Source: JABIFK01 sp047619225
Lineage (GTDB): Bacteria > Latescibacterota > UBA2968
Assembly (NCBI GenBank): GCA_047619225.1
Contig: JBLHJX010000012.1
Span: 1 to 42,180, forward strand
Direction: 5' to 3'
DNA length: 42,180 nucleotides
In this document: positions 25,860-35,215 of the stretch, in pieces
Layout: each line of letters opens with the position of its first letter
Position numbering within the stretch: position 1 is the stretch's first letter
Translations under genes and position numbers: made by a program
Notes under the pieces: generated by a model
The model's database searches: none
What the model was told of the DNA's origin: nothing
The model's input: the letters and a program-made list of their open reading frames with translations, nothing else

Positions 25860-25895
25860 CTACGTTCAATAAAAACCCTAAGGTGTGTTATTAGA

Positions 25896-27476
25896 ATGTT
25901 ATTCATTTTCTTTTTGATGTGTGTGATCAGTGTACAAGCCGAGGAGGCAAACGTGAGCAAGTTGGTATATCCAAACGAAAATGGGCGACTGGTTTATACA
26001 CCCGATGAACTGGGCAATATCATTCCCGATTTTTCACATTGCGGATATATGGGTGGCGGTATTGCCTTGCCCAATCTGCCTGTGGTGGCAACTGTAGAAC
26101 CCGTCTTTGAAGGCGATGACACCGCGCGGTTACAAGCCATTATTGACGATGTATCTACACGCCCAAAAGATGCAGACGGCTTTCGCGGAGCCATCCTATT
26201 TAAAAAAGGAGAATACCGCATTGCCGAAACCCTGCACGTGCGTGCCTCAGGCGTGGTATTGCGCGGTGAAGGCAATGGCGAAGACGCTACCGTATTCATT
26301 GCAACAGGCAAAGGCAAGCGCACACTCATAGCATTTTCGGGCAAAGGGAAACCCAAAGAAATCGATGGCACAAGACAGGCCATCGTGGATGATTACGTCC
26401 CCGTTGGATCACGAACAATTGAAGTTGAAAACGCGTCCAATTTCACCGTCGGCGACCAGATCATTGTCCATCGCCCCAGTACAGCAGAATGGATCGCCAA
26501 ACTGGGAATGGACCGCATTGAAATGAAACACCCCAAAGTTCGCCAATGGGAACCCGGCACCTATGACTTTCACTTTGACCGAACCATCATCGCAAAAGAA
26601 GGCAACCACATCACAATAGATGCGCCCATAGGCAATGCCATTGAACGCGAATATGGCGGTGGATCAATCTATAAGTATGAATATCTCGAACGGATTGAAC
26701 AGGTAGGAATAGAACAGATTAGAGGCATTTCAGAATTTGACAGCAGCATTCCCGACCGGCGTGAAGGCGAATTTGCCGATGAAGATCACGGGTGGGACTT
26801 TGTGGTCTTCTCACGCGCACAGAATGTTTGGGCGCGTAATGTCACATCCGTACACTTTGGATATTCCTGCGTCACGGTAGGCTCATTGGTCAAGTGGATG
26901 ACCGTTGAAGACAGCCAGTGTCTCGACCCCGTCTCACAAGTCACTGGCGGGCGTCGATATTCGTTTCCCATCCACGGTCAATTGTCCCTCGTGCAACGAT
27001 GTTACACACGCCGAGGACGTCACGACTATGTCGTACACGCACGTGTGCCCGGGCCAAATGCATTTGTAGACTGCGTGGCAGATCACGCATTTTCCGATAC
27101 GGGCCCACACCATCGTTGGTCCGTTTGTACTTTATTTGACAACGTCATCGTAAAAGGCAACGCCATCAATGTACAAGACCGGCAAAGCTCTGGCACAGGA
27201 CACGGCTGGGCAGGCGCACAGAAAGTCTTGTGGAATTGTGAAGCAGAAAGCTTTATCGTACAAAAACCACCCACATCACAAAATTATTGTATTGGCTGTA
27301 TCGGTGAGAAGAAAGACGGTCGTTTCAATCACGAAAGCGGACATTGGGAATCACACGGTCAAAAAGTCACACCACGCAGTTTATATTTGAAACAGTTGGA
27401 AGATCGATTGGGTTTAGGCGCTGTAAAAGATGTCGCAACAGACGCACAAGTTGACGGTACGTATCACACACCCTAA
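25896..27476 (+). CDS. Exported right-handed beta-helix protein, pectate-lyase-like fold
   Basis: The ATG at 25896 gives MLFIFFLMCVISVQAEEANV, a signal peptide ending A-E-A-type; the long open frame upstream overlaps the SDR gene and the repeat and is ignored. About 526 residues. GDDTARLQAIIDD, GAILFKKGEYRI and VVLRGEGNG are typical of the Pectate_lyase_3 beginning of tailspike and glycan-depolymerising beta-helices. Later turns include FGYSCVTVG and NAFVDCVADHAFSDTG. It probably binds or cleaves polysaccharide outside the cell. No catalytic residues can be assigned and it may be a lyase, hydrolase or epimerase. The ribosome site (AAGGTG) is weakly spaced. Confidence 0.7.
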   Translation: MLFIFFLMCVISVQAEEANVSKLVYPNENGRLVYTPDELGNIIPDFSHCGYMGGGIALPNLPVVATVEPVFEGDDTARLQAIIDDVSTRPKDADGFRGAILFKKGEYRIAETLHVRASGVVLRGEGNGEDATVFIATGKGKRTLIAFSGKGKPKEIDGTRQAIVDDYVPVGSRTIEVENASNFTVGDQIIVHRPSTAEWIAKLGMDRIEMKHPKVRQWEPGTYDFHFDRTIIAKEGNHITIDAPIGNAIEREYGGGSIYKYEYLERIEQVGIEQIRGISEFDSSIPDRREGEFADEDHGWDFVVFSRAQNVWARNVTSVHFGYSCVTVGSLVKWMTVEDSQCLDPVSQVTGGRRYSFPIHGQLSLVQRCYTRRGRHDYVVHARVPGPNAFVDCVADHAFSDTGPHHRWSVCTLFDNVIVKGNAINVQDRQSSGTGHGWAGAQKVLWNCEAESFIVQKPPTSQNYCIGCIGEKKDGRFNHESGHWESHGQKVTPRSLYLKQLEDRLGLGAVKDVATDAQVDGTYHTP

Positions 27477-27484
27477 AGGTCATC

Positions 27485-30400
27485 ATGTCTGACAAAACAA
27501 AAACCACAATCGTGCGTCTCACATTTCGCATCTCACCCGAGCAACAAGATGAATTTGCGAATATTTATGAAGAACGTCTTGTACCCATTTTGCAGCGGTG
27601 TGGTTTGTCCTTTGTAAATGTGCCGATTCGTAGGATGCCGACAGGAACTTTTGCACGTTTATTTGGCGTCCACACACCAACAGAGATCATTCAAGTTCGG
27701 CTAGCCTTAGCACAAGATCCCGAATGGCGAACCACCTTGTCGGAACTGGCAATCTCATTTGGAAATTCCATGCCAGACGGATTGCTCTTTTATGTTTTAG
27801 AACTCTACCAAACCCCATCCACAAACAACGACGTTGCCTCTGCCATTACAGGACAAGGTGCGTGGCGTGCTTATGATGCGACCAATGGATTGGCCAGCGG
27901 TTTTGTTTTTTCTATGATCGAAGACCGCGATGGCAGATTGTGGTTCACTTCATTTGGTGGCGGTGTCAGTTGCTTCGACGGACAAACCTTTTGCACCTAC
28001 ACACGCGATGATGGCCTTGCGCACAATGAAGTTTTCTCTATCTACCAGGATCGCACAGGCATCTTTTGGTTTGCCACCGAATTGGGACTCTCGCGTTTTG
28101 ACGGTGAAACCTTTCAATCTTTTACAACACAAGAAGGGTTGGCGCACGACGAAGTGTCCTCGATTTGGGAAGACAAAGAGGGCAAGCTGTGGTTTGGTAC
28201 AGAAGGCGGGGTCAGTTGCTTCGATGGGCAAACCTTTCGCAACTTAACCACTGAAGATGGTTTGGCACACAATTCCGTCTCAGACATTCTCCAAGACGAA
28301 AACGGGCATTTTTGGTTTGCCACAGAAGGCGGGGTCAGTCGATACACGGGTCAATACTTCACCACATTTACCACACGCGAAGGATTGGGAGCCAACTGGT
28401 GTCGCCAAATTTTTTGCGACCAAGAGGGTTCTTTGTGGTTTGCCACAGATGGGGGCGGTGCCAGTTGTTACGACGGCGATGCGATGACCACCCTGACAAC
28501 AAAGGATGGCTTAGTACACGACACCGTCCTTTCGATTTATCAAGACCGTAACGGGTTAATATGGTTTGGCACTATGAATGGCGTCAGCACCTATGACGGC
28601 GTTCGGTTTCAGCATGTGCCCGACATGCTCAACCGACGTGTCCGTACAATGTTAGAAGACAGAGAAGGACACGTGTGGTTTGGCACATTAAGTGGTGTCG
28701 TGCGCTACGACCCGCACACCTTCACTTCTTATCAAAGCGTAGGCGTAGAAGTCGATGATGGTGTCTGGGCCATGTTTATCGACAAGAGCGAACGCATTTG
28801 GTTTTCACCCTTTGGCGATGGTGTCAGTTATTTGGATGGCGGTGAAATTCGCTCCATTACCTTGGAAGATGGCCTGCCTGAACCCCTTGCTATGTCGTTG
28901 TATCAAGACGACCAAGACCGAATGTGGTTTGGTATGTGGGAAACTGGCCTGTGTTGTCACGATGGCAAAACCATCACCTGTTTTACCGAACAAGACGGTT
29001 TAGCAGGCAACCGAGTATGGTGTATCTTACAAGACCGACGTGATGGCGCAATGTGGTTTGCTACCTGGGGAGGTTTATCGCGTTATGATGGTGAAACCTT
29101 TGAGATTTTAGGTGTTGAAAAAGGTTTGCCTCACGACCGCATTCGATCTATGATTCAAGACAAAAAAGGCGATATTTGGCTGGGTACATTTGCAGGGGTA
29201 AGCCGATATGACGGCGCGCAATTTCACACCTTTACCGAAGCTGATGGTTTGCCCGACAACAGTGTGTGGAGTGTGTTTGAAGACCGACAAGGTAACATGT
29301 GGTTTGGCACCAACAATGGCGTGAGCCGATACGACGGCAAAACATTTACACAATTTGGCATGGCAGACGGTTTGGCATCCAATTGCATATGGCGCATCCA
29401 TGAAGACGGGCACGGGCGTTTGTTGTTTGGTACCAATGGCGGTGGGGTCACAATATACGATGGCGAAGTCTTCCAAACCCTCACAACTGCCGACGGCCTC
29501 AGTGGGAATGTCGTACAATCCATCGTTTCAGACAGCAAAGGCAACACCTGGTTTGGTACCAATAATGGCGTGACACGATATCAAATGCCAGCCCCCACGC
29601 CCCCAGGCATTGCCATTCAAGCCGTCGTTGCCGACAAACGCTATGAAAACCCAGACTCCGTTACCGTATTAGAAAGCGTCACCTTGATCGCCTTTGAATT
29701 TCGCGGTCTGAGCTTTAAAACGCGCCCAGAGGCAATGGTCTATCGGTATCGCTTAGAAGGATATGACCCGGCCTGGTACACCATCCATAAAGGTCGCGTA
29801 GAATATGAAGCCCTACCGGCTGGAGACTATGTTTTTGAAGTGCAAGCTGTAGATCGTGACCTCGTATATTCCAACACCCCAAGCCGCGTCACATTAACCG
29901 TCGAACGCGACACCCGTGACGCACAAATTGACGAATTGGAAGCCCGTGTACAAGAGCGCACCGCACAACTCGTACAAGCTGAAAAAATGACCGCATTGGG
30001 CAGCCTCGTCGCTGGCATTGCCCACGAAATCAACAACCCAGCCGGTGCACTCACCAGCGCAATGGATGTCTTGCACCGAGGCATTCGCAAACTCAACGAC
30101 TTAGTAGACGAAGACGACCGACAAACACGGCGCATTTTAAAAGTGCTCAAAGACAGTTCTTCTGGCGCACAAATGGCCACCAGCCGGATTGCACGCGTGG
30201 TCAAGAATCTCAGAAATTTTGCACGATTGGATGAGGCAGAATATCAAAAGGTCAATTTACACGAAGGATTGGACAGCACAATAGAATTGCTGCTCAATGA
30301 ATTGGATGGGCGTATTTCCATTGTCAAAAACTACGGCAATATCCCCGACATCTATTGTTATCCCGCCGAGTTAAACCAATTGTTCATGAACATTCTCACC

Positions 30401-30685
30401 AATGCCATCGAAGCCATTGAAGGCAGAGGCATCATCACGCTCAACACAAAAATTGATACGTCGCATATCATCATCGAAATTTCAGACACAGGACGCGGGA
30501 TGCCCCCTGAAGTGGTTTCACATATTTTTGAACCGGGTTTTAAAGCAGGACGCGTAAAGGTAGGAACGGGTTTGGGTTTGTCTATCTCAGCCAATATCGT
30601 TGACAAACATAAAGGGGAAATTGTGGTAGACAGCACTGTAGGCGAAGGATCGAGATTTACGGTGCAGATACCGATTCGACAGTAG
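27485..30685 (+). CDS. Large sensor histidine kinase with 14 propeller repeats, apparently cytoplasmic
   Basis: 1066 residues. Residues 1-110 look like a dimeric alpha/beta-barrel (NIPSNAP/EthD-like) domain. About 145-700 are 14 Reg_prop repeats of the form D-G-x-x-W-F-G-T-x-x-G-V-S-x-Y-D-G, enough for two seven-bladed propellers. A Y_Y_Y domain follows (about 720-805, with YRYRLEGYDPAWYTI), then a coiled coil, the phospho-acceptor His847 in GIAHEINNP, an N box (NILTNAIEAIEG), G1 (DTGRGMPPE) and G2 (GTGLGLSIS). In Bacteroidetes such sensors are periplasmic with a membrane span before the kinase. Here neither signal peptide nor hydrophobic span is evident. No receiver or output domain is attached. 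It begins eight bases after the beta-helix gene, suggesting glycan-linked sensing. Confidence 0.85.
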   Translation: MSDKTKTTIVRLTFRISPEQQDEFANIYEERLVPILQRCGLSFVNVPIRRMPTGTFARLFGVHTPTEIIQVRLALAQDPEWRTTLSELAISFGNSMPDGLLFYVLELYQTPSTNNDVASAITGQGAWRAYDATNGLASGFVFSMIEDRDGRLWFTSFGGGVSCFDGQTFCTYTRDDGLAHNEVFSIYQDRTGIFWFATELGLSRFDGETFQSFTTQEGLAHDEVSSIWEDKEGKLWFGTEGGVSCFDGQTFRNLTTEDGLAHNSVSDILQDENGHFWFATEGGVSRYTGQYFTTFTTREGLGANWCRQIFCDQEGSLWFATDGGGASCYDGDAMTTLTTKDGLVHDTVLSIYQDRNGLIWFGTMNGVSTYDGVRFQHVPDMLNRRVRTMLEDREGHVWFGTLSGVVRYDPHTFTSYQSVGVEVDDGVWAMFIDKSERIWFSPFGDGVSYLDGGEIRSITLEDGLPEPLAMSLYQDDQDRMWFGMWETGLCCHDGKTITCFTEQDGLAGNRVWCILQDRRDGAMWFATWGGLSRYDGETFEILGVEKGLPHDRIRSMIQDKKGDIWLGTFAGVSRYDGAQFHTFTEADGLPDNSVWSVFEDRQGNMWFGTNNGVSRYDGKTFTQFGMADGLASNCIWRIHEDGHGRLLFGTNGGGVTIYDGEVFQTLTTADGLSGNVVQSIVSDSKGNTWFGTNNGVTRYQMPAPTPPGIAIQAVVADKRYENPDSVTVLESVTLIAFEFRGLSFKTRPEAMVYRYRLEGYDPAWYTIHKGRVEYEALPAGDYVFEVQAVDRDLVYSNTPSRVTLTVERDTRDAQIDELEARVQERTAQLVQAEKMTALGSLVAGIAHEINNPAGALTSAMDVLHRGIRKLNDLVDEDDRQTRRILKVLKDSSSGAQMATSRIARVVKNLRNFARLDEAEYQKVNLHEGLDSTIELLLNELDGRISIVKNYGNIPDIYCYPAELNQLFMNILTNAIEAIEGRGIITLNTKIDTSHIIIEISDTGRGMPPEVVSHIFEPGFKAGRVKVGTGLGLSISANIVDKHKGEIVVDSTVGEGSRFTVQIPIRQ

Positions 30686-30732
30686 GATACATCAGCCTGA
30701 TCCAAATATGTTATTGCTGATAATCCCCCTAA

Positions 30733-30750
30733 CCCCCTTTGAAAAGGGGG
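30733..30750. repeat. CCCCCTTT hairpin repeat
   Basis: An 8-bp inverted repeat (CCCCCTTT / AAAGGGGG) with a GA loop, preceded by CCCCCTAA. This arrangement is a common dispersed intergenic repeat in several bacterial groups. It lies in the 214-base gap after the kinase, which holds no other supported feature. Confidence 0.6.
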
Positions 30751-30899
30751 CAGACGATCTTTTTATTGTGTGATATGTTGATTTCACAATTCACGACTTT
30801 TTTGTCATCGAATGCTTTAAAGAAAAAAATGTCACTTAATATTTCACACTTCGTTCTTGAAATCTTTTAATACCTGCCCAAAAGAAAAGAGATGGCATC

Positions 30900-31640
30900 A
30901 TGGCAAAGCGCAAAAAAAAGCCGCAAATCGGTCCCGATTTTATGCGGCGCACCCAGTTCCAAAATTTAGAACCCTCTGGCCAACAACGCGGCATGCCCCC
31001 TCCCATGCCCGAGCTGCCTTTCCAAGGTGAAACAATTGAATTGCCCGATCCTCAAAAAACGGACGTAATATCCATCGATCTCAAAAAAGCAATCGAAGAC
31101 CGCAAAAGTGAACGCGTCTTTTTGGAAGGCAATCTATCCTTAGGCGAATTATCCTATCTACTCTGGGCAACACAAGGCGTTAAAGAAGTTGATCAGGGCG
31201 AAACCTTTCGCACCGTACCTTCGGCAGGTGCGCGTCACGCATTTGAAACCTTTATCGTCGTCTACAAAGTAGACGGCTTAGAACCCGGCCTCTATCGCTA
31301 CTTGGCCCTCTCACACCGCTTGGGCATCGTCAATCAATCTCCAGAAGTCAATGAGCGCATCGCACAAGCCATCTTACAGCCCGACCTCATCCAAACCAGT
31401 GCCGTCACCTTCATCTGGACAGCCGTCGTCGGTCGAATGAACTGGCGCTACGGTGAAAGAGGCTACCGTTATTTGCACTTAGACGCTGGGCACGTTGGGC
31501 ACAGTTTATATTTGGCAGTACAAGCTGTTGGCGGTAAGACCTGTACCAGTGCTGCGTTTAACGACGACGACCTGAATCGCGCGTTAGGCTTGGATGGTGT
31601 TCAGCATTTTGCAATCTATTTTGGATCGGTTGGGAAGTGA
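30900..31640 (+). CDS. SagB-type nitroreductase-family oxidoreductase
   Basis: 246 residues. IEDRKSERVF, RTVPSAGARHAFE and RYLHLDAGHVGHSLYLA are the FMN-binding and dimer motifs of SagB/ThcOx-type dehydrogenases, and AAFNDDDLNRALGL is their usual C-terminal stretch. In ribosomal-peptide clusters SagB oxidises azolines to azoles. Here there is no cyclodehydratase or precursor peptide within view, so it probably acts on another substrate; standalone copies are widespread. A basic N-terminus (MAKRKKKPQ) precedes a proline-rich linker. AGAGATGGCATC precedes the ATG. It is probably cytoplasmic and FMN-dependent. Confidence 0.85.
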   Translation: MAKRKKKPQIGPDFMRRTQFQNLEPSGQQRGMPPPMPELPFQGETIELPDPQKTDVISIDLKKAIEDRKSERVFLEGNLSLGELSYLLWATQGVKEVDQGETFRTVPSAGARHAFETFIVVYKVDGLEPGLYRYLALSHRLGIVNQSPEVNERIAQAILQPDLIQTSAVTFIWTAVVGRMNWRYGERGYRYLHLDAGHVGHSLYLAVQAVGGKTCTSAAFNDDDLNRALGLDGVQHFAIYFGSVGK

Positions 31641-31712
31641 AGACGGAACAAGAAATACTTCGAAAGTCTAAGTCCCGCTGGAATACTGGCAACAAGAAAA
31701 GGAGAGATTCTA

Positions 31713-32792
31713 ATGGAAAAAAATATCGGTATGAACGACGCATCAAAACCAATCCACAAGTCTCCGTCCAACACACCGCCTGCTGCTGCGGGGCCTTTGC
31801 CCGTGCGTGTTTATGATTTGGAGCTGCCGGGCTGCCGGGAGGTACAGCTTTCCCCGGAGGAAGTTGAACATTTCAAGACGAACGGGTTTATCGTCAAAAA
31901 GGGTCTGATCGACCCATCCGATTTGGAACGTGTCGCTGACTGCGTCTGGTCGGCTGCCGCCGAACTCGGGTTTCCGTTTGACCGGAACGATCCCGCCACC
32001 TACACGCTACCAAAAGATCACGGCCTGTTCCCGCAAACCGAGCCGAAGCATACCTATCACGATGGTGCCGGGATTCCCAATTATTTTGGGGGAAAAACGA
32101 GTGGCTGGACTTGGCGGCACTATACACCGTGTACAGAGGATTGGTTCTTGGAACGGACAGCAAGGCACGCGAATGTTCAGGCGGTGGTTCAGCAGCTCAT
32201 CGGCAGCAATGTGCGACCGTCACAGCGTTGCCGTGGGCTCTATTCTGTCTTCCCACAAGCGAGCGACGCGGATCCCGTGCTCTCTTCGCACACTGACGGA
32301 GTCGCCAGCCAGCTGAACTGCATGATTTATGCGGCCGACTGCCCACCTCACGGTGGCGGGTTCACCTTGTGGCCAGGAAGCCATCGCAGTTGTTATTACC
32401 ACATGGAGACCGAGTACAACATGGAAGCAAAGGCGGGATACAAAGAAATGCTCGCCAAAATCAAGGCGACGGTGACGCCGGTCGAGATTGCCGCGGAGGC
32501 GGGAGACTGCTGCTTTTGGCATCCGCGATCGGTACACTCGGCAGGCGCTAACACTTCGTCGCATCTGCGGATCGTTGTCCCTTGTGATTTTCAGCAGGAC
32601 AAACCGACCGAAGAGAAGCCGCCATACTCGGGATTTTCCTTGCGGCAGGCCAAGGCCACTGGCAAGTCGCTGTCGCCAGAGCATTCGGGTATGGAAGAAG
32701 AATTGAGGTTGCAATGGTGGATCGACACACGCGAATTTTCAGCACCAGACTCTCCGCCGCGCCCTGACATGTGGGAGGATTGGGAAATCTGA
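31713..32792 (+). CDS. Phytanoyl-CoA dioxygenase (PhyH)-family protein
   Basis: 359 residues. The iron triad is SSHTDGVAS (H-x-D) and RSVHSAGAN (distal His), with HLRIVVP giving the 2-oxoglutarate Arg. GGGFTLWPGSH is the typical turn. An AAGGAGAG ribosome site precedes the ATG. G+C rises noticeably after about 31800 compared with the genes to the left. Four PhyH genes lie in this segment. It would hydroxylate an unknown small substrate. A perfect-hairpin terminator ends the transcript, and the next PhyH gene converges from the other side. Confidence 0.85.
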   Translation: MEKNIGMNDASKPIHKSPSNTPPAAAGPLPVRVYDLELPGCREVQLSPEEVEHFKTNGFIVKKGLIDPSDLERVADCVWSAAAELGFPFDRNDPATYTLPKDHGLFPQTEPKHTYHDGAGIPNYFGGKTSGWTWRHYTPCTEDWFLERTARHANVQAVVQQLIGSNVRPSQRCRGLYSVFPQASDADPVLSSHTDGVASQLNCMIYAADCPPHGGGFTLWPGSHRSCYYHMETEYNMEAKAGYKEMLAKIKATVTPVEIAAEAGDCCFWHPRSVHSAGANTSSHLRIVVPCDFQQDKPTEEKPPYSGFSLRQAKATGKSLSPEHSGMEEELRLQWWIDTREFSAPDSPPRPDMWEDWEI

Positions 32793-32808
32793 TAGAACCT
32801 CTTTAGTC

Positions 32809-32845
32809 AAACCTGGGCAACTCCATATTGGAGTTGCCCAGGTTT
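32809..32845. terminator. Bidirectional terminator hairpin between convergent PhyH genes
   Basis: A perfect 17-bp inverted repeat beginning AAACCTGGGCAACTCCA with a 3-base TAT loop. It lies between the plus-strand PhyH stop at 32792 and the minus-strand PhyH stop at 32897. Confidence 0.85.
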
Positions 32846-32896
32846 CTTAGACAGTTTCAGCTTTTCCAGTTGAGGTTCGATCAAAGTCACAACGGG

Positions 32897-34090
32897 TTAT
32901 CGACTGTTTCGCGTATTTGCGTGGCTGCGTTCCCATTCCTCAACACGCATTGCACCAGCGACGATATGGCTGTTGTCGCCGATGCGGTCGGGCTGGCGCA
33001 GTTCCGGTTGGTCGACGAACCGAGCGCGCAACGCCTTCTGCTGGTTCTCGTGCTGCAGCACATCCTCCTCACCCTCGGCGATGTGTCGATACAACAGCTT
33101 CAGCTCTGGGGAGAACTTCGTGTATACTTCCTGCGGCACGTAGGTCCTCAGCGTGTGGCCACCCGAGTGCAAATTGCCAAACTCATTGCCCGACAGCCAC
33201 CACGGCGCGTAGCGGCACACCACCGCCGTGCGCTCCTGTTCGCTCTGGTTAATCGCGCCCGAGTGCCAGATCCGCGTGTCTTGCATAAAAACCGAGCCCG
33301 CTGGGGCTGAGATCTGGAACTCCCCTGGGATGGGTCCACGCTCGTCGATGCCGTCGTCGGGGCCACGCGGGTTGCGCGGATCTTTGTGCGACCCCGGCAC
33401 AACCCATGTGCCACCATTGAACGGGGTGACGTCCTCCGGGCCGAGGTACCAGACCGCGGATAGCGCCATGCAGACGTCGGGGAAGGGCTGGGTGACCGCG
33501 CCGCAGTGCTTCCAGGGCTGTTCGCTGTTCGGTCCATATGCGCTCAGATCGTGCGGCCAGTCTGAATGCCAACCTCGGCGCCTAAGCTGCTTCTCGGATA
33601 ACGGCTTCTCTGCCGGCCGCGACGACTTGTTAACCTCAGTCTGCAAAATGCGCACGTGAGGATCGAGCATGGCCCTGGCCACCCGCAGCACGCGCGGCTC
33701 CGCGAAGCACTCGGCGAAGGTCTCGCATCGCGCGATATCGCACAGCTCGGCGTGGGGTGCCAGCGGCGGCCGCACCGGGTCTGTGCGCCATCTTTCGAAG
33801 CGCTCGGGGCTGTCGTCGATCTCGGCATTGGGGGCTCTGTGGCGCTCCAGCTCTATGCGCTTGCGGCGCTCTACCTCGCGGTCCTGCTGCAACAGCTCGC
33901 GGCCCCGGTGCACGCTCTCGCGCATCGCGTCGACCTGATCCTCGGGAATCACCCGCTCGATGACACAGAAACCTTGGGTTCGCAGCGATTGCAGATACCC
34001 CTCGATCTCTGCGTCACCTCCTTCGGGAATGCCCGTGCCGATAGAGTAGGAGACGCGCAGCCGTTTATCTATATTTAAATGTTTTGACAT
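32897..34090 (-). CDS. Phytanoyl-CoA dioxygenase (PhyH)-family protein, G+C-rich gene
   Basis: 397 residues from the ATG at 34090 (a TTG two codons earlier is less likely). The triad is WHSDWPHD (H-x-D) and TRIWHSGA (distal His), with a later Arg in ERTAVVCRYAP. NGGTWVVPGSHKDP is the standard turn. A charged helical stretch (ELLQQDREVERRKRIELER) lies near residues 65-85. The gene is strikingly G+C-rich, with many G/C third positions, unlike the left half of the window, which suggests acquisition by transfer. Long open frames on its opposite strand are by-products of this composition. Confidence 0.85.
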   Translation of the reverse strand: MSKHLNIDKRLRVSYSIGTGIPEGGDAEIEGYLQSLRTQGFCVIERVIPEDQVDAMRESVHRGRELLQQDREVERRKRIELERHRAPNAEIDDSPERFERWRTDPVRPPLAPHAELCDIARCETFAECFAEPRVLRVARAMLDPHVRILQTEVNKSSRPAEKPLSEKQLRRRGWHSDWPHDLSAYGPNSEQPWKHCGAVTQPFPDVCMALSAVWYLGPEDVTPFNGGTWVVPGSHKDPRNPRGPDDGIDERGPIPGEFQISAPAGSVFMQDTRIWHSGAINQSEQERTAVVCRYAPWWLSGNEFGNLHSGGHTLRTYVPQEVYTKFSPELKLLYRHIAEGEEDVLQHENQQKALRARFVDQPELRQPDRIGDNSHIVAGAMRVEEWERSHANTRNSR

Positions 34091-34147
34091 AATCAACTCA
34101 GCTGGTTTAAGGGTTAAAAAAAACGAACGAATTTGATATCTATTCGG

Positions 34148-35005
34148 TTATGCTGGTCGCCGCGGCGTGATCGCTTCTTCTCCTACGTGCTCTCGAATCC
34201 ACTCTCGAAGGGGCACATCCTCCTCACTCGGACTGGTGTAACCAAATCCTCCCGTGGGTCCATGTCCCAGCAACTGCCGCCGAATGGGGTTACAACCTTC
34301 AATCAAATGCGCTATACTCTGTTCGTCGCGAGGGCGGAGCCAGCGGTAGCTGTAGCCGTAGAAGATTGCCTTGCGACAGGCATCGGATGTGTTTGACGTA
34401 GCGGAATGCCAGATGCGTCGGTCAAAGATCACCGCCCCGCCTCGCGGTATGAAGAGGGGTTCTGCACCCTCGGGTGGTTGCGTTCTGTCGGTCTCCCGGT
34501 CGAAGTCCAGGAGCTGGCTGCCCGGCACGACCCAGAAATTACCCATCCCTTCTTGCATGCAATCACTCAGGAAGTAGGCCACCTTCAGTGAAACCATCGG
34601 GCGCGGGGAGTACTCCAGATCCATGTTCAGCTGTCCTGAATCCTGATGCCACGCCTGGTGCTTTACTTCCCGGCTCTCGGGTGCCTCGGGTGGGCTGCAC
34701 ATTGTGACTGTGTGGTAGATCTGAATATTCCAGCCGAGAAGCTCCCACACCTTGGGGAACACCGTGGGCAGGTCGCTCAGATCCAGCAGGGAGGGGTCAC
34801 GCCACATCACGTCGCGAACGGTCAGACGCGCATGAGGACCGACATCGCGCTTGGCACGCTCCTCGGTATCGATCCTGTCGCACACACCTTCCAGCGTCTG
34901 AATCTGGTTCTCGGTCAAGACATCTTCAAGGACGAGATAACCTCGCTCATTGAACGCATGCCGTTCGCTTTGGGTCAGCGTGTGGTTGAGGCAGGCGACA
35001 TCCAT
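34148..35005 (-). CDS. Phytanoyl-CoA dioxygenase (PhyH)-family protein
   Basis: 285 residues. The iron ligands are in WHQDSGQ (H-x-D) and RRIWHSATS (distal His), and CRKAIFYGYSY carries the 2-oxoglutarate-binding basic residue. MGNFWVVPGSQ is the usual turn, and TLTQSERHAFNERGYLVLE is the typical N-terminus. AGGAGGAACT precedes the ATG. It follows the upstream end of the 32897 gene on the same strand, so the two may form one minus-strand unit with 34148-35005 transcribed first. Base composition is intermediate to G+C-rich. Substrate unknown. Confidence 0.85.
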   Translation of the reverse strand: MDVACLNHTLTQSERHAFNERGYLVLEDVLTENQIQTLEGVCDRIDTEERAKRDVGPHARLTVRDVMWRDPSLLDLSDLPTVFPKVWELLGWNIQIYHTVTMCSPPEAPESREVKHQAWHQDSGQLNMDLEYSPRPMVSLKVAYFLSDCMQEGMGNFWVVPGSQLLDFDRETDRTQPPEGAEPLFIPRGGAVIFDRRIWHSATSNTSDACRKAIFYGYSYRWLRPRDEQSIAHLIEGCNPIRRQLLGHGPTGGFGYTSPSEEDVPLREWIREHVGEEAITPRRPA

Positions 35006-35134
35006 AGTTCCTCCTGTAATGAAATTGCGTTGAAATGATGATGAAGCACCGCATGGCTAATTTACTGAAATCACATGACGTAAAGTAGTGATCTTCTGCG
35101 GATTGGCCAAAAAAATAATAGGAGGTCGTGAGAG

Positions 35135-35215
35135 ATGGAAAACGCCAAAGAAATTGCTGACAACTGGGACTGGCGGATTTCAGAGCAGAAGGGCAGAATA
35201 GTGACATGGACATAA
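35135..35215 (+). CDS. 26-codon leader-like frame before the YdjM-like gene
   Basis: MENAKEIADNWDWRISEQ begins with a very good AGGAGGT ribosome site and ends in a TAA that overlaps the next start (ATGGACATAA, ten bases). It could be a coupling leader or a truncated gene. The downstream gene has no other strong ribosome site nearby, which supports translation through this frame. No family is recognised. Confidence 0.45.
   Translation: MENAKEIADNWDWRISEQKGRIVTWT

Noticed and set aside
27900..29590. Regular repeats of about 120-130 bases, CRISPR-like at first glance
   Set aside because: They stay in one open frame and encode propeller repeats; there are no identical repeats or spacers.
30900..31640. 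Ribosomal-peptide azole cluster around the SagB-type gene
   Set aside because: No cyclodehydratase, precursor peptide or transporter was found nearby; standalone SagB-type proteins are common.
32897..34078. Long plus-strand frames opposite the PhyH gene (up to 160 codons)
   Set aside because: They have no ribosome sites or family motifs and arise from the high G+C of the minus-strand PhyH gene.
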